Below are positions 53,225 through 62,009 of a stretch of DNA of 64,000 bases, piece after piece; position 1 is the first letter of the stretch, and every line of letters begins with the position of its first letter. This stretch comes from Paraburkholderia translucens. Its GTDB lineage: Bacteria > Pseudomonadota > Gammaproteobacteria > Burkholderiales > Burkholderiaceae. Location: the NCBI RefSeq assembly GCF_020881035.1, contig NZ_JAJITC010000017.1, positions 62,001 to 126,000 on the forward strand, in the 5' to 3' direction. Position numbers and translations under genes: made by a program. Below the pieces are notes generated by a model. The model ran no database searches and was not told where the DNA came from. It was given only the letters and a program-made list of their open reading frames with translations.

Positions 53225-54445
53225 ATGGGCGCTCTCAGTCACATCCGCGTGCTGGATCTCACCCGCGTGCTCGCCGGCCCGTGGTGCGCGCAGACGCTTG
53301 CCGATTTCGGCGCCGACGTCATCAAGATCGAGCGCCCCGAAGTCGGCGACGACACGCGCCACTGGGGGCCTCCGTATCTGAAAACGCCGGACGGCGCGGA
53401 CACGCACGAAGCCGCCTACTATCTCGCGGCGAACCGCAACAAGCGCTCGGTCACCCTCGACATCGCGTCGGCCGAGGGCCAGCGCATCGTCCGCGAGCTG
53501 GCCGCGCAAAGCGACGTGGTGTTGGAGAACTACAAGGCCGGACAGTTGAAGAAGTACGGCCTCGACTACGAATCGCTGAAGCAGGTGAAGCCCGATCTGA
53601 TCTACTGCTCGGTCACGGGCTTCGGGCAGACCGGCCCCTATGCGCAGCGCCCCGGCTACGACTTCATCGTGCAGGGCATCGGCGGCTTCATGAGCATCAC
53701 CGGCGAGCGCGACGGTCAGCCGGGCGGCGGCCCGCAGAAGGCCGGCGTCGCGATCGCCGACCTGATGACCGGCATGTATGCGACGGTCGCCGTGCTGACC
53801 GCGCTCACGCACCGCGACCGAACGGGCGAAGGCCAATATATCGACATGGCGCTGCTCGACGTGCAGGTCGCGATGCTCGCCAACATGAACTCGAACTACC
53901 TCGCGAGCGGCCAGCCGCCGGTGCGCTGGGGCAATGCGCATCCGAACATCGTGCCCTACCAGACCTTCCAGACGAGCGACGGCTGGATCATCGTCGCGGT
54001 GGGCAATGACGGACAGTTCCGCAAGTTCGTCGAGGCGGGCGGCCGTCCCGAACTCGCCGACGACGACCGCTTCGCGACCAACCCCGCGCGCGTGCGAAAC
54101 CGCGAACTGCTCGTGCCGATTCTCGCGGACATGGTCCGCCTGCGGAGCAAGCAGCAGTGGATTGCGGCGCTCGAAGCGTCCAGCGTGCCTTGCGGGCCGA
54201 TCAACAACCTCGACGAGGTGTTCGACAACGAGCAGGTGGTCGCGCGCGGTCTGCAGGTGGATCTGCCGCATCCGTCGGGTGGTACCGTCAAGCTCGTGCG
54301 CAATCCGATCAACATGAGCGGCACACCGCCGCAAGCGTTGAGCCATCCGCCGCTGCTCGGCGAGCATACCGGGCAAGTGCTGCGCGAGGTGCTCGGATAC
54401 GACGCCCAGACGATTGCCGGGTTGAAACGCCGAGCGGTGATCTGA
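53225..54445 (+). CDS. CoA-transferase family III (CaiB/BaiF)
   Basis: A 406-residue class III CoA-transferase. The N-terminal GALSHIRVLDLTRVLAGPWC, LADFGADVIKIERPEVGD, the catalytic Asp segment (GMYATVAVLTALTHRDRTG, then GQYIDMALLDVQ), and the SVPCGPINNLDEVF C-terminal block are all present. It moves CoA between acyl groups (formate, carnitine, succinate or glutaryl substrates occur in the family). Start at ATG 53225 with AGGAGA twelve bases upstream; not clearly in an operon. Confidence 0.88.
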   Translation: MGALSHIRVLDLTRVLAGPWCAQTLADFGADVIKIERPEVGDDTRHWGPPYLKTPDGADTHEAAYYLAANRNKRSVTLDIASAEGQRIVRELAAQSDVVLENYKAGQLKKYGLDYESLKQVKPDLIYCSVTGFGQTGPYAQRPGYDFIVQGIGGFMSITGERDGQPGGGPQKAGVAIADLMTGMYATVAVLTALTHRDRTGEGQYIDMALLDVQVAMLANMNSNYLASGQPPVRWGNAHPNIVPYQTFQTSDGWIIVAVGNDGQFRKFVEAGGRPELADDDRFATNPARVRNRELLVPILADMVRLRSKQQWIAALEASSVPCGPINNLDEVFDNEQVVARGLQVDLPHPSGGTVKLVRNPINMSGTPPQALSHPPLLGEHTGQVLREVLGYDAQTIAGLKRRAVI

Positions 54446-54513
54446 TCAGTGAAGCGGCGCTCGTCCCAATCGCCGGAGCCGCTATCGGCATCGCGCGCTT
54501 GCCTGCGGGCCGT

Positions 54514-56313
54514 CTACCGAATCAGGCGTGCCACGCCGGCACCGCGTGGATCGCTGGCGGGCTCGGGCGTCGTGCCGTTCACGCGAATCATCTGCACGTC
54601 GCCGTTGAACGGCTGCTGCTCGACCGTGTAACCGAGCGCCTTCAGTTGCGCGGCAAGCTCGTCCGGCACGGGATGGTACGGCTCAAAGTAGATCGTCTTC
54701 TGCGGCAGCAGCTGATGATGGAATCGCATCGCGGCGAGCGCGTCCGGCGGCGGCATGTCGAAGTCGTACAGATTCGTCATGACCTGGAAGATCGTCGTCA
54801 GAATGCGCGAGCCCCCGGGCGTGCCGATCGCGAGCGCAATCTTGCCGTCCTTCAGCAGCAGCGTCGGCGTCATCGACGAAATCGGGCGGCGGCCCGGCGC
54901 GATCGTGTTCAGTTCCGCATCGGCGGTGCCGGGCGCCGGGGCCGTGCCCGCCGCGCCAGCGCCCGACGGCTTGATCACGAAATCATCCATCGCGTCGTTC
55001 AGCAGGAACCCCGCGCCGTCCACCACGACTCCCGAGCCGAAATCGCCGTTCAGCGTGTAGGTGTTCGACACCGCGTTGCCCCACTTGTCGACCACCGAGA
55101 AATGCGTGGTCTGCGCCTTTTCCGTCTGAGCGGACGTGTCGAGGCCCGGCTTCACCGCCGCCGTGCCGGGCGCTTCGTCAGCCTTGACTTCGGCCGCGCG
55201 TTGCGCGAGGTAGGCATCGTCGGTCAGCTTCGCGGCCGGCACGGGCACGGCGTCGGGATCGCCGATATAGCGTTGCCGGTCCGCGAACACACGGTCCGAA
55301 ATTTGCGCGATCAGGTGAACGTAGGGCGCCGAATTCAATGCGAGACCGTCGAACGCCGGCTGCAGATCGGTCCGCATCTTCAGCATCTGGACGAGGCCGA
55401 TGCCGCTCGAGCTCGGCGGCGGTGCGGTGATCACGCGGTAGCCGTGCCAGTCGGCGGCGAGCGGCTCGCGCCACACCGCCTTGTACTGGCTCAGATCCTG
55501 ACTCGTGATCAGGCCGTGGCCATACATCTGCGTGGCGATCATCCCGGCCGTGCGGCCCTCGTAGAACTCGCGGCCGCCGTCGCTCGCGATCCGCCCGAGC
55601 GTCTGCGCGAGTTCGGGCTGGCGCAGCGTCGTACCTGCCTTCAGGTTTGCGAAGTAGGCGTCGAAGTTGGTCTTGCCGGCGAAATTCTTCGCCGCCGCGT
55701 CGCGGCGCTGCTGCAGCCGCGGATCGACCTGGAAGCCGTCGCTCGCGTAGTGGATCGCGGGCGCGAGCACCTGCTTCCACTTGAGCCTGCCGAAGCGCCG
55801 CTGCGCTTGCCACATGCCGTCGACGCTGCCCGGCACCGCCACCGCGCGATGACCCACCGTGCTCATGCCGGGCACCACGTTGCCCTTGTCGTCCAGATAC
55901 ATGTCGCGGGTCGCCTGCTGCGGCGCGCGCTCGCGGTAGTCGAGAAAATACGGCTTGCCGTCGACCAGCAGCGTCATGAAACCGCCGCCGCCGAGGTTGC
56001 CCGCGTCGGGCCGCGTGACCGCAAGCGTGAAGGCCATCGCGACCGCGGCATCGACCGCGTTGCCGCCAGCAGCGAAGATCTGCTGCGCGGTGTCGGCGCT
56101 GTAGCTATCGGGCGCGGCGACGGCCGACGCATCGAGCGCCGGCTTCGGCAAGGGCGTTTTCGCGAGAGCCGGAAGCGGCGCGGCGAGACTCACGGCGAGC
56201 GCGGCAAACCACGCCGAAGCGAGCGCAACGCGGCGGGTTCGGCAAGAAAGGCGGGCGCTAGCCAAAGCGCGGGGGAATGGCGCGTAGACCACGCCGTGCG
56301 TCGGGACGGACAT
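54514..56313 (-). CDS. ggt: gamma-glutamyltransferase
   Basis: A 599-residue periplasmic N-terminal nucleophile hydrolase. An exporting signal (VALASAWFAALAVSLAAPLPALA) is followed by the large subunit with GGNAVDAAVAMAFTLAVTRP and GGGGFMTLLV-like GNLGGGGFMTLL. The autocatalytic site is T402 in AQTTHFSVVDKWGNAV; the cleaved small subunit then begins at that Thr. GGT cleaves glutathione and gamma-glutamyl amides. Start at ATG 56313 chosen because the signal begins there; a longer frame to 56403 adds an unrelated 30 residues. Confidence 0.93.
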   Translation of the reverse strand: MSVPTHGVVYAPFPRALASARLSCRTRRVALASAWFAALAVSLAAPLPALAKTPLPKPALDASAVAAPDSYSADTAQQIFAAGGNAVDAAVAMAFTLAVTRPDAGNLGGGGFMTLLVDGKPYFLDYRERAPQQATRDMYLDDKGNVVPGMSTVGHRAVAVPGSVDGMWQAQRRFGRLKWKQVLAPAIHYASDGFQVDPRLQQRRDAAAKNFAGKTNFDAYFANLKAGTTLRQPELAQTLGRIASDGGREFYEGRTAGMIATQMYGHGLITSQDLSQYKAVWREPLAADWHGYRVITAPPPSSSGIGLVQMLKMRTDLQPAFDGLALNSAPYVHLIAQISDRVFADRQRYIGDPDAVPVPAAKLTDDAYLAQRAAEVKADEAPGTAAVKPGLDTSAQTEKAQTTHFSVVDKWGNAVSNTYTLNGDFGSGVVVDGAGFLLNDAMDDFVIKPSGAGAAGTAPAPGTADAELNTIAPGRRPISSMTPTLLLKDGKIALAIGTPGGSRILTTIFQVMTNLYDFDMPPPDALAAMRFHHQLLPQKTIYFEPYHPVPDELAAQLKALGYTVEQQPFNGDVQMIRVNGTTPEPASDPRGAGVARLIR

Positions 56314-56550
56314 CCGAGAAAACTCCGGCAACGGGCCAGCATGGCGCACGAACGGCGGCGCTCCGTGCAAGCCGACAAGGGACCGCGCGAACGGCTGGAG
56401 CAAGCGCGCCCGCGCGTAGGTCCGGGACAGCGCGCGGCTCGCGCGCAGCAGCGCATCCTAAGTCGCCGCGTTGCGTGCCGCCAACCCGATTTACCTCCTG
56501 TTACAGCCCGAGGCGCGCCGCAAGCGCCTGCCGCGAGCGGGCTCGTCAGG

Positions 56551-56556
56551 TAGAAT
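56551..56556 (+). promoter_or_regulatory. candidate -10 of glnS
   Basis: TAGAAT lies 51 bases before the glnS start in the 294-base gap to the divergent ggt gene. No strong -35 is visible. Confidence 0.35.
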
Positions 56557-56607
56557 TGGAGCCTCAGCGGGCGCATTGCGCGCCCCCACGGACTCTCACC
56601 TTCTCGC

Positions 56608-58332
56608 ATGAATACCGAACGCAAAGACGCTGAACGCAACGACGCGCCCGCGGCATCCAATTTCATCCGTAACATCATCGACGACGACAACCGCAGCGGC
56701 AAATGGAGCCAGCGCGTCGAGACGCGCTTCCCGCCCGAGCCGAACGGCTATCTGCATATTGGTCACGCCAAGAGCATCTGCCTGAACTTCGGCGTCGCGC
56801 GCAGCTACGGCGGCGTGTGCCATCTGCGTTTCGACGACACCAATCCGGAGAAGGAAAGCGTCGAGTACGTCGAGTCGATCATCGACTCGGTGCGCTGGCT
56901 CGGCTTCGAGTGGCAAAAGGACCGCACGGAGCATCTGTACTACGCGAGCGACTACTACGACAAGCTGTACGAGTTCGCCGAGCTGCTGATCCAGCGCGGC
57001 CGCGCGTATGTGGATAGCCAGTCGGCCGAGGAAATCCGCGCGAACCGCGGCTCGGCCAGCGAAGTCGGCACGCCGTCGCGCTTCCGCGAGCGTTCGGTCG
57101 AGCAGAACCTCGACCTGTTCCGCCGCATGAAGGCGGGCGAGTTCAAGGAAGGCGAGCACGTGCTGCGCGCGAAGATCGACATGTCGTCGCCGAACTTCAA
57201 CATGCGCGACCCGGTCATCTACCGGATTCGCTTCGCGCATCACTACCGCACCGGCGACACCTGGTGCGTGTACCCGATGTACGACTACACGCACTGCATC
57301 TCGGACGCGCTCGAAAACATCACGCATTCGCTGTGCACGCTCGAGTTCGAAGACCACCGCCCGCTGTACGACTGGATTCTCAACGAACTCGCCGAAGCCG
57401 GTATCTTCAAGCGTCCGCTGCCGCAGCAAATCGAGTTTTCGCGCCTGAACCTGACCTACGCGATCACCAGCAAGCGCAAGCTGCTGCAACTCGTCAACGA
57501 AGGCCATGTGGACGGCTGGGACGACCCGCGCATGCCGACCATCGTCGGCGTGCGCCGGCGCGGCTTCACCCCCGAGTCGATCCAGTTGTTCTGCGAGCGC
57601 ATCGGCGTGACCAAGGTCGATTCCTGGATCGACATGAGCGTGTTCGAAGGCGCGCTGCGCGACGATCTCGACGCGAAGGCGCCGCGCACCGTGGCCGTGC
57701 TCGACCCGGTCAAGCTGATCATCGACAACTTCCCCGAAAACCTGACCGAGCCGTGCCACGCGCCGGTGCATCCGCATCATCCGGAACACGGCACGCGTGA
57801 GTTCCCGATTTCGCGCGAGCTGTGGATCGAGCGCGAGGACTTCACGGAGACGCCGCCGAAGGGCTATTTCCGCCTGTTCCCCGGCAACCGGGTGCGTCTG
57901 CGCTACGGGTATGTGATCGAATGCACGCACGCGGACAAGGACGAGAACGGCAACGTCGTCGCGGTGCATTGCAACTACTTCCCGGACAGCAAATCGGGCA
58001 CCGAAGGCGCGAACAACTACAAGGTCAAGGGCAACATCCACTGGGTCAGCGCCGCGGCCGCTTGCGCGGCGGAAGTGCGCATCTACGACCGGCTGTTCAA
58101 GGAAGCGCAGCCGGACGCCGGCGGACGCGACTTCCTCGAAGCGCTGAATCCGGACTCGAAGCGCGTGGTCCAGGCCTATCTGGAAACGGGCGCGCGCCAT
58201 GCGCTGCCGGAGCAGCGCTACCAGTTCGAGCGCCACGGCTACTTCGTCGCCGACCGCGTCGATTCGAAGCCGGGTCGGCCCGTTTTCAATCGCATCGTCA
58301 GTCTGCGCGACAGTTGGGGCAAGCCGGCGTAA
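56608..58332 (+). CDS. glnS: glutaminyl-tRNA synthetase
   Basis: A 574-residue class I enzyme. HIGH is at residues 50-53 (YLHIGHAKS) after RFPPEPNG; the KMSKS equivalent is in TYAITSKRKLLQLV; the anticodon-binding domain carries ADKDENGNVVAVHCNYFPDS. It charges tRNA-Gln directly. Length and order match proteobacterial GlnS. Not linked to neighbours by overlap. Confidence 0.96.
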   Translation: MNTERKDAERNDAPAASNFIRNIIDDDNRSGKWSQRVETRFPPEPNGYLHIGHAKSICLNFGVARSYGGVCHLRFDDTNPEKESVEYVESIIDSVRWLGFEWQKDRTEHLYYASDYYDKLYEFAELLIQRGRAYVDSQSAEEIRANRGSASEVGTPSRFRERSVEQNLDLFRRMKAGEFKEGEHVLRAKIDMSSPNFNMRDPVIYRIRFAHHYRTGDTWCVYPMYDYTHCISDALENITHSLCTLEFEDHRPLYDWILNELAEAGIFKRPLPQQIEFSRLNLTYAITSKRKLLQLVNEGHVDGWDDPRMPTIVGVRRRGFTPESIQLFCERIGVTKVDSWIDMSVFEGALRDDLDAKAPRTVAVLDPVKLIIDNFPENLTEPCHAPVHPHHPEHGTREFPISRELWIEREDFTETPPKGYFRLFPGNRVRLRYGYVIECTHADKDENGNVVAVHCNYFPDSKSGTEGANNYKVKGNIHWVSAAAACAAEVRIYDRLFKEAQPDAGGRDFLEALNPDSKRVVQAYLETGARHALPEQRYQFERHGYFVADRVDSKPGRPVFNRIVSLRDSWGKPA

Positions 58333-58433
58333 GCATGCCTCAGCGACTACCCGACGCTGCCGGCCGGTCCAGCCAGGATATGTTCGATCGACACTCACTG
58401 CGCGCTCGCGGCGGCGCCGGTCCGCAAGGTCCG

Positions 58434-59414
58434 ATGAAAGTTGCAGCTCTCCGCGGGGAACGGACCGAGGCCGCCGTTCGCCATGTCCGGCGCCCGCGCT
58501 TTTCGCGTCTGCTGCGCGGCACGCGCAGCGTGCTGTTTGCGCTGGCCGCCTGCGGCGCGGTCGCGTTCTCCGGTGCCGCAAGCGCGGGCGAACTGACCGG
58601 CACGCTGAGAAAGATCCGCGACGACGGCGTCGTCGTGCTCGGTGTGCGTGAGGCATCGATCCCGTTCTCGTACTTCGACGGCGAGCGTACCGTCGGCTAC
58701 TCGCAGGCGATCGCGATGCAGATCGTCGATGAAATCAGGAAAACGCTCGGTCTGCCGCAACTGCGGGTTCACGAGGTCACGGTGACGTCGTCGAACCGCA
58801 CGCCAATGCTGCTCAACAACCAGATCGACTTCGAATGCGGCTCGACCACGCACACGGTCGAGCGAGAAAACGTCGCCGCATTCTCAGACAGCCTTTTTCA
58901 ATACGCGGTGCGCATGATTACGCGCAAGAATAGCGGCATCACCGATTTCGCCGATCTGGCCGGCAAGCGGGTCGTGACGACCGCGGGCACGTCCGACGAG
59001 CGCCTGCTGCGCAGCCTCAATACCCGCAAGCAGCTGAACATGCGCATCATGAGCGTGCGCGACCATCAGGACGCCTTCACCGCGATGAAGGAAGGCCACG
59101 CGGTGGCGTTCGTGATGGACGAGCCGATCATCTACGGCTTCAAGGCGACCGACCCGCATCCCGACGATTTCATCGTGACGGGCACGCCCCTCGGCTACGA
59201 GGTTTATGCGTGCATGTTCCGCAAAGGCGACGAGCCGTTCCGCGCGCTCGTGAACCGCGTGATCGCGCACGCGCAGACGTCGGGCGACGCCGAGCGTCTC
59301 TACAGAGTGTGGTTCACGCAGCCGATTCCGCCGCACGGCATCAACGTCAATTTCCCGCTGTCGGAGCAGAACCGCGCGTTGTTCGCGCATCCGAACGACC
59401 ACGCGCTCGATTGA
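58434..59414 (+). CDS. amino-acid ABC transporter substrate-binding protein (GltI/AatJ-like)
   Basis: A 326-residue SBP_bac_3 protein. A signal peptide of about 46 residues (GTRSVLFALAACGAVAFSGAASA) precedes the mature LRKIRDDGVVVLGVREASIPFSYF and CGSTTHTVERENVAAFS. Such proteins bind glutamate or aspartate. Start at ATG 58434 with AAGGT just upstream; longer starts at 58335 and 58380 exist but add a basic, non-signal stretch. The permease and ATPase genes are not adjacent. Confidence 0.85.
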   Translation: MKVAALRGERTEAAVRHVRRPRFSRLLRGTRSVLFALAACGAVAFSGAASAGELTGTLRKIRDDGVVVLGVREASIPFSYFDGERTVGYSQAIAMQIVDEIRKTLGLPQLRVHEVTVTSSNRTPMLLNNQIDFECGSTTHTVERENVAAFSDSLFQYAVRMITRKNSGITDFADLAGKRVVTTAGTSDERLLRSLNTRKQLNMRIMSVRDHQDAFTAMKEGHAVAFVMDEPIIYGFKATDPHPDDFIVTGTPLGYEVYACMFRKGDEPFRALVNRVIAHAQTSGDAERLYRVWFTQPIPPHGINVNFPLSEQNRALFAHPNDHALD

Positions 59415-59430
59415 CGGCCGCATGCGCCGT

Positions 59431-59880
59431 CTATAGCGACCGGTGCAATTCCGCGAGCGAGAGCGTCGTCTCGAAGAGCCGCGTCAGACTGCGGCTCGCA
59501 TAGCGCGGGATTTCATCGACAGACACCCAGCGGTAGTCGTCCATTTCGGGGATCAGCATGCCATCCGAGCGGCGCGGAAACAGTGACGTGCAGGTGCACG
59601 TGCTCAGGTCGAGTTCGCCGGCACGCGCGCGCGCCGCGAATAGATGCAGGTCCTTGTCGCGCCGGTAGACGAACAGGCCGAGGTCCCTCAGGCGATCAGG
59701 CCGGAGCGCGATGCCGGTTTCCTCGGCCATCTCGCGCAGCGCGGTCACGTCCGGCGCTTCGCCGTCCTCGCCATGTCCTTTCGGAATATCCCAGTGTGTC
59801 GTTTCGGTTGCGTGCGCGAGCAGCACGCGACCGTCGGGATCGAGCAGCACGATCCCGCATGAGACGACTCGCGGGCTCAT
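59431..59880 (-). CDS. NUDIX hydrolase, small (149 aa)
   Basis: A 149-residue NUDIX protein: SCGIVLLDPDGRVLLAHATE, then the box GHGEDGEAPDVTALREMAEETGI. Likely a housecleaning enzyme of unknown substrate. Start at ATG 59880, since the NUDIX fold begins directly there. It overlaps the preceding short ORF by four bases (ATGA). Confidence 0.85.
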   Translation of the reverse strand: MSPRVVSCGIVLLDPDGRVLLAHATETTHWDIPKGHGEDGEAPDVTALREMAEETGIALRPDRLRDLGLFVYRRDKDLHLFAARARAGELDLSTCTCTSLFPRRSDGMLIPEMDDYRWVSVDEIPRYASRSLTRLFETTLSLAELHRSL

Positions 59881-59936
59881 CGCTTCTGCAGTTGCCAGGC
59901 GCCGCCTTCCTTGCAGAAGTTCGGACGCAGGTTCAT
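59877..59936 (-). CDS. 19-codon ORF translationally coupled to the NUDIX gene
   Basis: ATG at 59936 with AAAGGG eight bases upstream opens 19 codons (MNLRPNFCKEGGAWQLQKR) that stop in an ATGA overlap with the NUDIX start. Ribosome site and overlap both look real, so this may be a leader peptide or the relic of an N-terminal zinc-ribbon segment (MNLRPNFCKE resembles such starts). No homology can be claimed. Confidence 0.4.
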   Translation of the reverse strand: MNLRPNFCKEGGAWQLQKR

Positions 59937-60146
59937 CGATTGCCCTTTCGCATTGAGCCGAGGTTGGCCGCTTGCGCGCCGATCGCCGTGCCGGGAGGCA
60001 GGCTCGCGGCACGGAGGTGGAACGGCACACGGGTTCGCGTCGACATGCAGGACTCTCCTCGAAGTGCGCACGGCACACGGCGCGCGGCGGCTTTTGATCA
60101 AGACCTCAAAAGCATAGCATGCACACTTTGCGAGACCGCGCGGCCA

Positions 60147-61712
60147 TCAACGCGCGGCGGCCGTGCCCTGCAGGCGAAAAATGTTGACGACGTCGCGCAG
60201 CATCTGCGCCTGCTCCTGCATCGACTGCGCGGCGGCCGCCGCCTGCTCGACCATCGCCGCGTTCTGCTGGGTCGTTTCGTCCATCTGCGCGATCGCGAGA
60301 TTGACCTGCTCGATGCCGCGGCTCTGCTCGTCGGACGCAGCGGAAATCTCGCTGATGATGTCGGTGACGCGCTTCACCGCATCGACGAGCGACGCCATCG
60401 TGCCGCCCGCTTTCTCGACGAGCGCCTGGCCGTTACCGACGCGCTCGACGGAATCCTCGATCAGCGTCTTGATCTCCTTGGCCGCATCGGCGCTGCGGCG
60501 CGCGAGATTGCGCACCTCGCCCGCGACGACCGCGAAGCCGCGGCCTTCTTCGCCGGCGCGCGCCGCTTCGACCGCCGCGTTCAGCGCAAGGATGTTGGTC
60601 TGGAACGCGATGCTTTCGATCACGCCGATGATATCGACCACCCGCGCCGAGCTCGCCGCGATGCTCTGCATGTTCGCGACGACGTGCTGGACGGCCTCGC
60701 CGCCCTCGCCCGCGAGCTGCGAAGCGGAGCGCGCCATGCGGTTGGCCTGCAACGCGTTGTCGGCGTTCTGCTTGACGGTCGCCGTCAACTGCTCCATGCT
60801 CGCGGCCGTTTCGCCGAGCGACGACGCCTGCTCTTCGGTGCGCGCCGACAGATCGAGATTGCCCGCGGCGATTTCTTCGGCCGCGACCGTGATCGCTTCA
60901 GTGCCGCCGCGAATGCGCCGGATCGCGTCGGCGAGCCGGCTTTGCATGCGCTGCATCGCGAACAGCATGCTCTCCCGATCGCCGCCGCTCAGTGCGACCG
61001 GGCGCGACAGGTCGCCGTCGGCGATCGTCTCGGCGACGCTCGCGGCATAGGCGGGCTCGCCGCCGAGGCTGCGCTTGACGTTGCGGATGATCAGCACGAG
61101 TGCGGCGGTGCTGAAGCTGCCGATCACGAGGATCGTCAGCAGATAGCGCAGCAGATCGGCGCGGAACGCCGCGTCGATGTCGTTCACATAGACGCCCGAG
61201 ATCAGATACCAGTCCCACGCTGCAAAGCGCTTGACGAAGCTGATCTTCGGTACGCGCTCATTGTTGCCGGGAACACGCCCCATGTAATCGACGAAGCCCT
61301 GGCCCTGTGCCTGCGCGACCTTGACCATCTCGACGAACAGCAGCTTGCCGTCGCTGTCCCCGTAGTGCGATACGTCCTTGTTGCGTAGATCGGCGAGCAT
61401 CGGATGCATGATCACGACCGGTGTCGCGGTTGTCACGATCATGTAGCCGCTGCCGGGGTAGCGTATCGCGGACAGGCGCGCCATCGCCTGCTCTCTCGCC
61501 TGCTCGGGCGTCAGCTCGTGCTGATCGGCGCGCTGCGCGTAGTCGGCGACGATGGCATACGCGCTCTCGACGACGTTTTGCACTGCTGACTTGCGCTCGG
61601 CGAGCATCGTCGCGCGCGACTGCCACGCGGCCCAACCGCCGAGGCCGAGCAGGCCGAGCCACGTAATCAGCAGCGCGAGCCAGAGTTTGGTGTTGAGGCT
61701 AAGTCGGTTCAC
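60147..61712 (-). CDS. methyl-accepting chemotaxis protein with single-Cache sensor
   Basis: A 521-residue chemoreceptor. An N-terminal membrane helix (LWLALLITWLGLLGLGGWAAW) is followed by a ~150-residue periplasmic single-Cache domain (YPGSGYMIVTTATPVVIMHP, VPKISFVKRFAAWDWYLISGVY), a second helix, HAMP-like RPVALSGGDRESMLFAMQRMQ and the coiled-coil signalling domain with ILALNAAVEAARAGEEGRGFAV. The Cache type senses small acids. Start is GTG 61712 with GGAGGAA six bases upstream. Orphan receptor, no che genes nearby. Confidence 0.93.
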   Translation of the reverse strand: MNRLSLNTKLWLALLITWLGLLGLGGWAAWQSRATMLAERKSAVQNVVESAYAIVADYAQRADQHELTPEQAREQAMARLSAIRYPGSGYMIVTTATPVVIMHPMLADLRNKDVSHYGDSDGKLLFVEMVKVAQAQGQGFVDYMGRVPGNNERVPKISFVKRFAAWDWYLISGVYVNDIDAAFRADLLRYLLTILVIGSFSTAALVLIIRNVKRSLGGEPAYAASVAETIADGDLSRPVALSGGDRESMLFAMQRMQSRLADAIRRIRGGTEAITVAAEEIAAGNLDLSARTEEQASSLGETAASMEQLTATVKQNADNALQANRMARSASQLAGEGGEAVQHVVANMQSIAASSARVVDIIGVIESIAFQTNILALNAAVEAARAGEEGRGFAVVAGEVRNLARRSADAAKEIKTLIEDSVERVGNGQALVEKAGGTMASLVDAVKRVTDIISEISAASDEQSRGIEQVNLAIAQMDETTQQNAAMVEQAAAAAQSMQEQAQMLRDVVNIFRLQGTAAAR

Positions 61713-61811
61713 GCGGGTTCCTCCATCGCAGCGCGTCAAGTAGTTCTAATGGATTAACGGCGCCGCGCGCGATTTCCTGAGGCTCGCCAGAAACCGGTCC
61801 GCGGGAGGTGC

Positions 61812-61849
61812 AAAAAGAAAAAGGGTTACAGGCGCGGGGCCTGTAACCC
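61812..61849 (-). terminator. intrinsic terminator of tRNA-Arg
   Basis: GGGTTACAGG (61823-61832) pairs with CCTGTAACCC (61840-61849) around a short GC loop; on the minus strand it is followed by TTTTTCTTTTT (61811-61822 complement). It ends the transcript of the tRNA gene on that strand. Confidence 0.75.
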
Positions 61850-61860
61850 TTCGATGATTC

Positions 61861-61915
61861 TGGCACGGCAGGAGGGGCTCGAACCCCCGACCCTCGGCTT
61901 AGAAGGCCGATGCTC
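61861..61915 (-). tRNA. tRNA-Arg(TCT) 3' portion, probably attachment-site remnant
   Basis: On the minus strand, anticodon stem TCGGC/GCCGA, loop CTTCTAA with anticodon TCT, the T-arm with GTTCGAGC, acceptor strand CTGCCGT and CCA are present. The next base upstream in the tRNA is interrupted: a 32-base piece separates AGCATCGG from the D-arm-like TCAGCTGGATAGA, and the matching 5' acceptor strand (ACGGCAG) is missing. So this is the 3' part of the gene left at an integration site, not a complete tRNA. Confidence 0.7.
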
Positions 61916-61960
61916 GTGTAGCGCCCCGCCTTGCTGGGCGGGGCTTCTATCCAGCTGAGG
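61916..61960. other. island junction: D-arm-like sequence and GC hairpin
   Basis: The interrupting segment carries a perfect hairpin GCCCCGCC-TTGCTG-GGCGGGGC (61923-61944). It is followed by TCTATCCAGCTGAG (61946-61959), which is the reverse complement of the tRNA D-arm. This block, with the tRNA 3' portion, is the probable attL of the island that begins here. Confidence 0.6.
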
Positions 61961-61966
61961 CTGTTT

Positions 61967-61986
61967 CAGTCACACGCCAGTCACAC
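61967..61986. repeat. tandem 9-bp direct repeats CAGTCACAC
   Basis: CAGTCACAC occurs at 61967-61975 and 61978-61986. The 11-base step is one DNA helical turn, as in arm-type integrase or excisionase sites. They sit between the tRNA junction and the integrase start. Confidence 0.6.
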
Positions 61987-62009
61987 TCGGCGGTCTCTTC
62001 GGAGGCCGT

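Noticed and set aside
54157..56553. A ~800-codon plus-strand frame opposite ggt
   Set aside because: Same cause; the ggt frame has its nucleophile and signal peptide.
61754..61761. GCCGTTAA on the minus strand as a flagellar sigma-28 -10 for the chemoreceptor
   Set aside because: Seven of eight bases match, but no TAAAG-like -35 occurs at the required distance.
61861..61960. A tRNA intron instead of a broken tRNA
   Set aside because: The interruption is only 32 bases, in the D-arm rather than the anticodon loop, and the 5' acceptor strand does not pair, so self-splicing or tRNA-intron processing does not fit.
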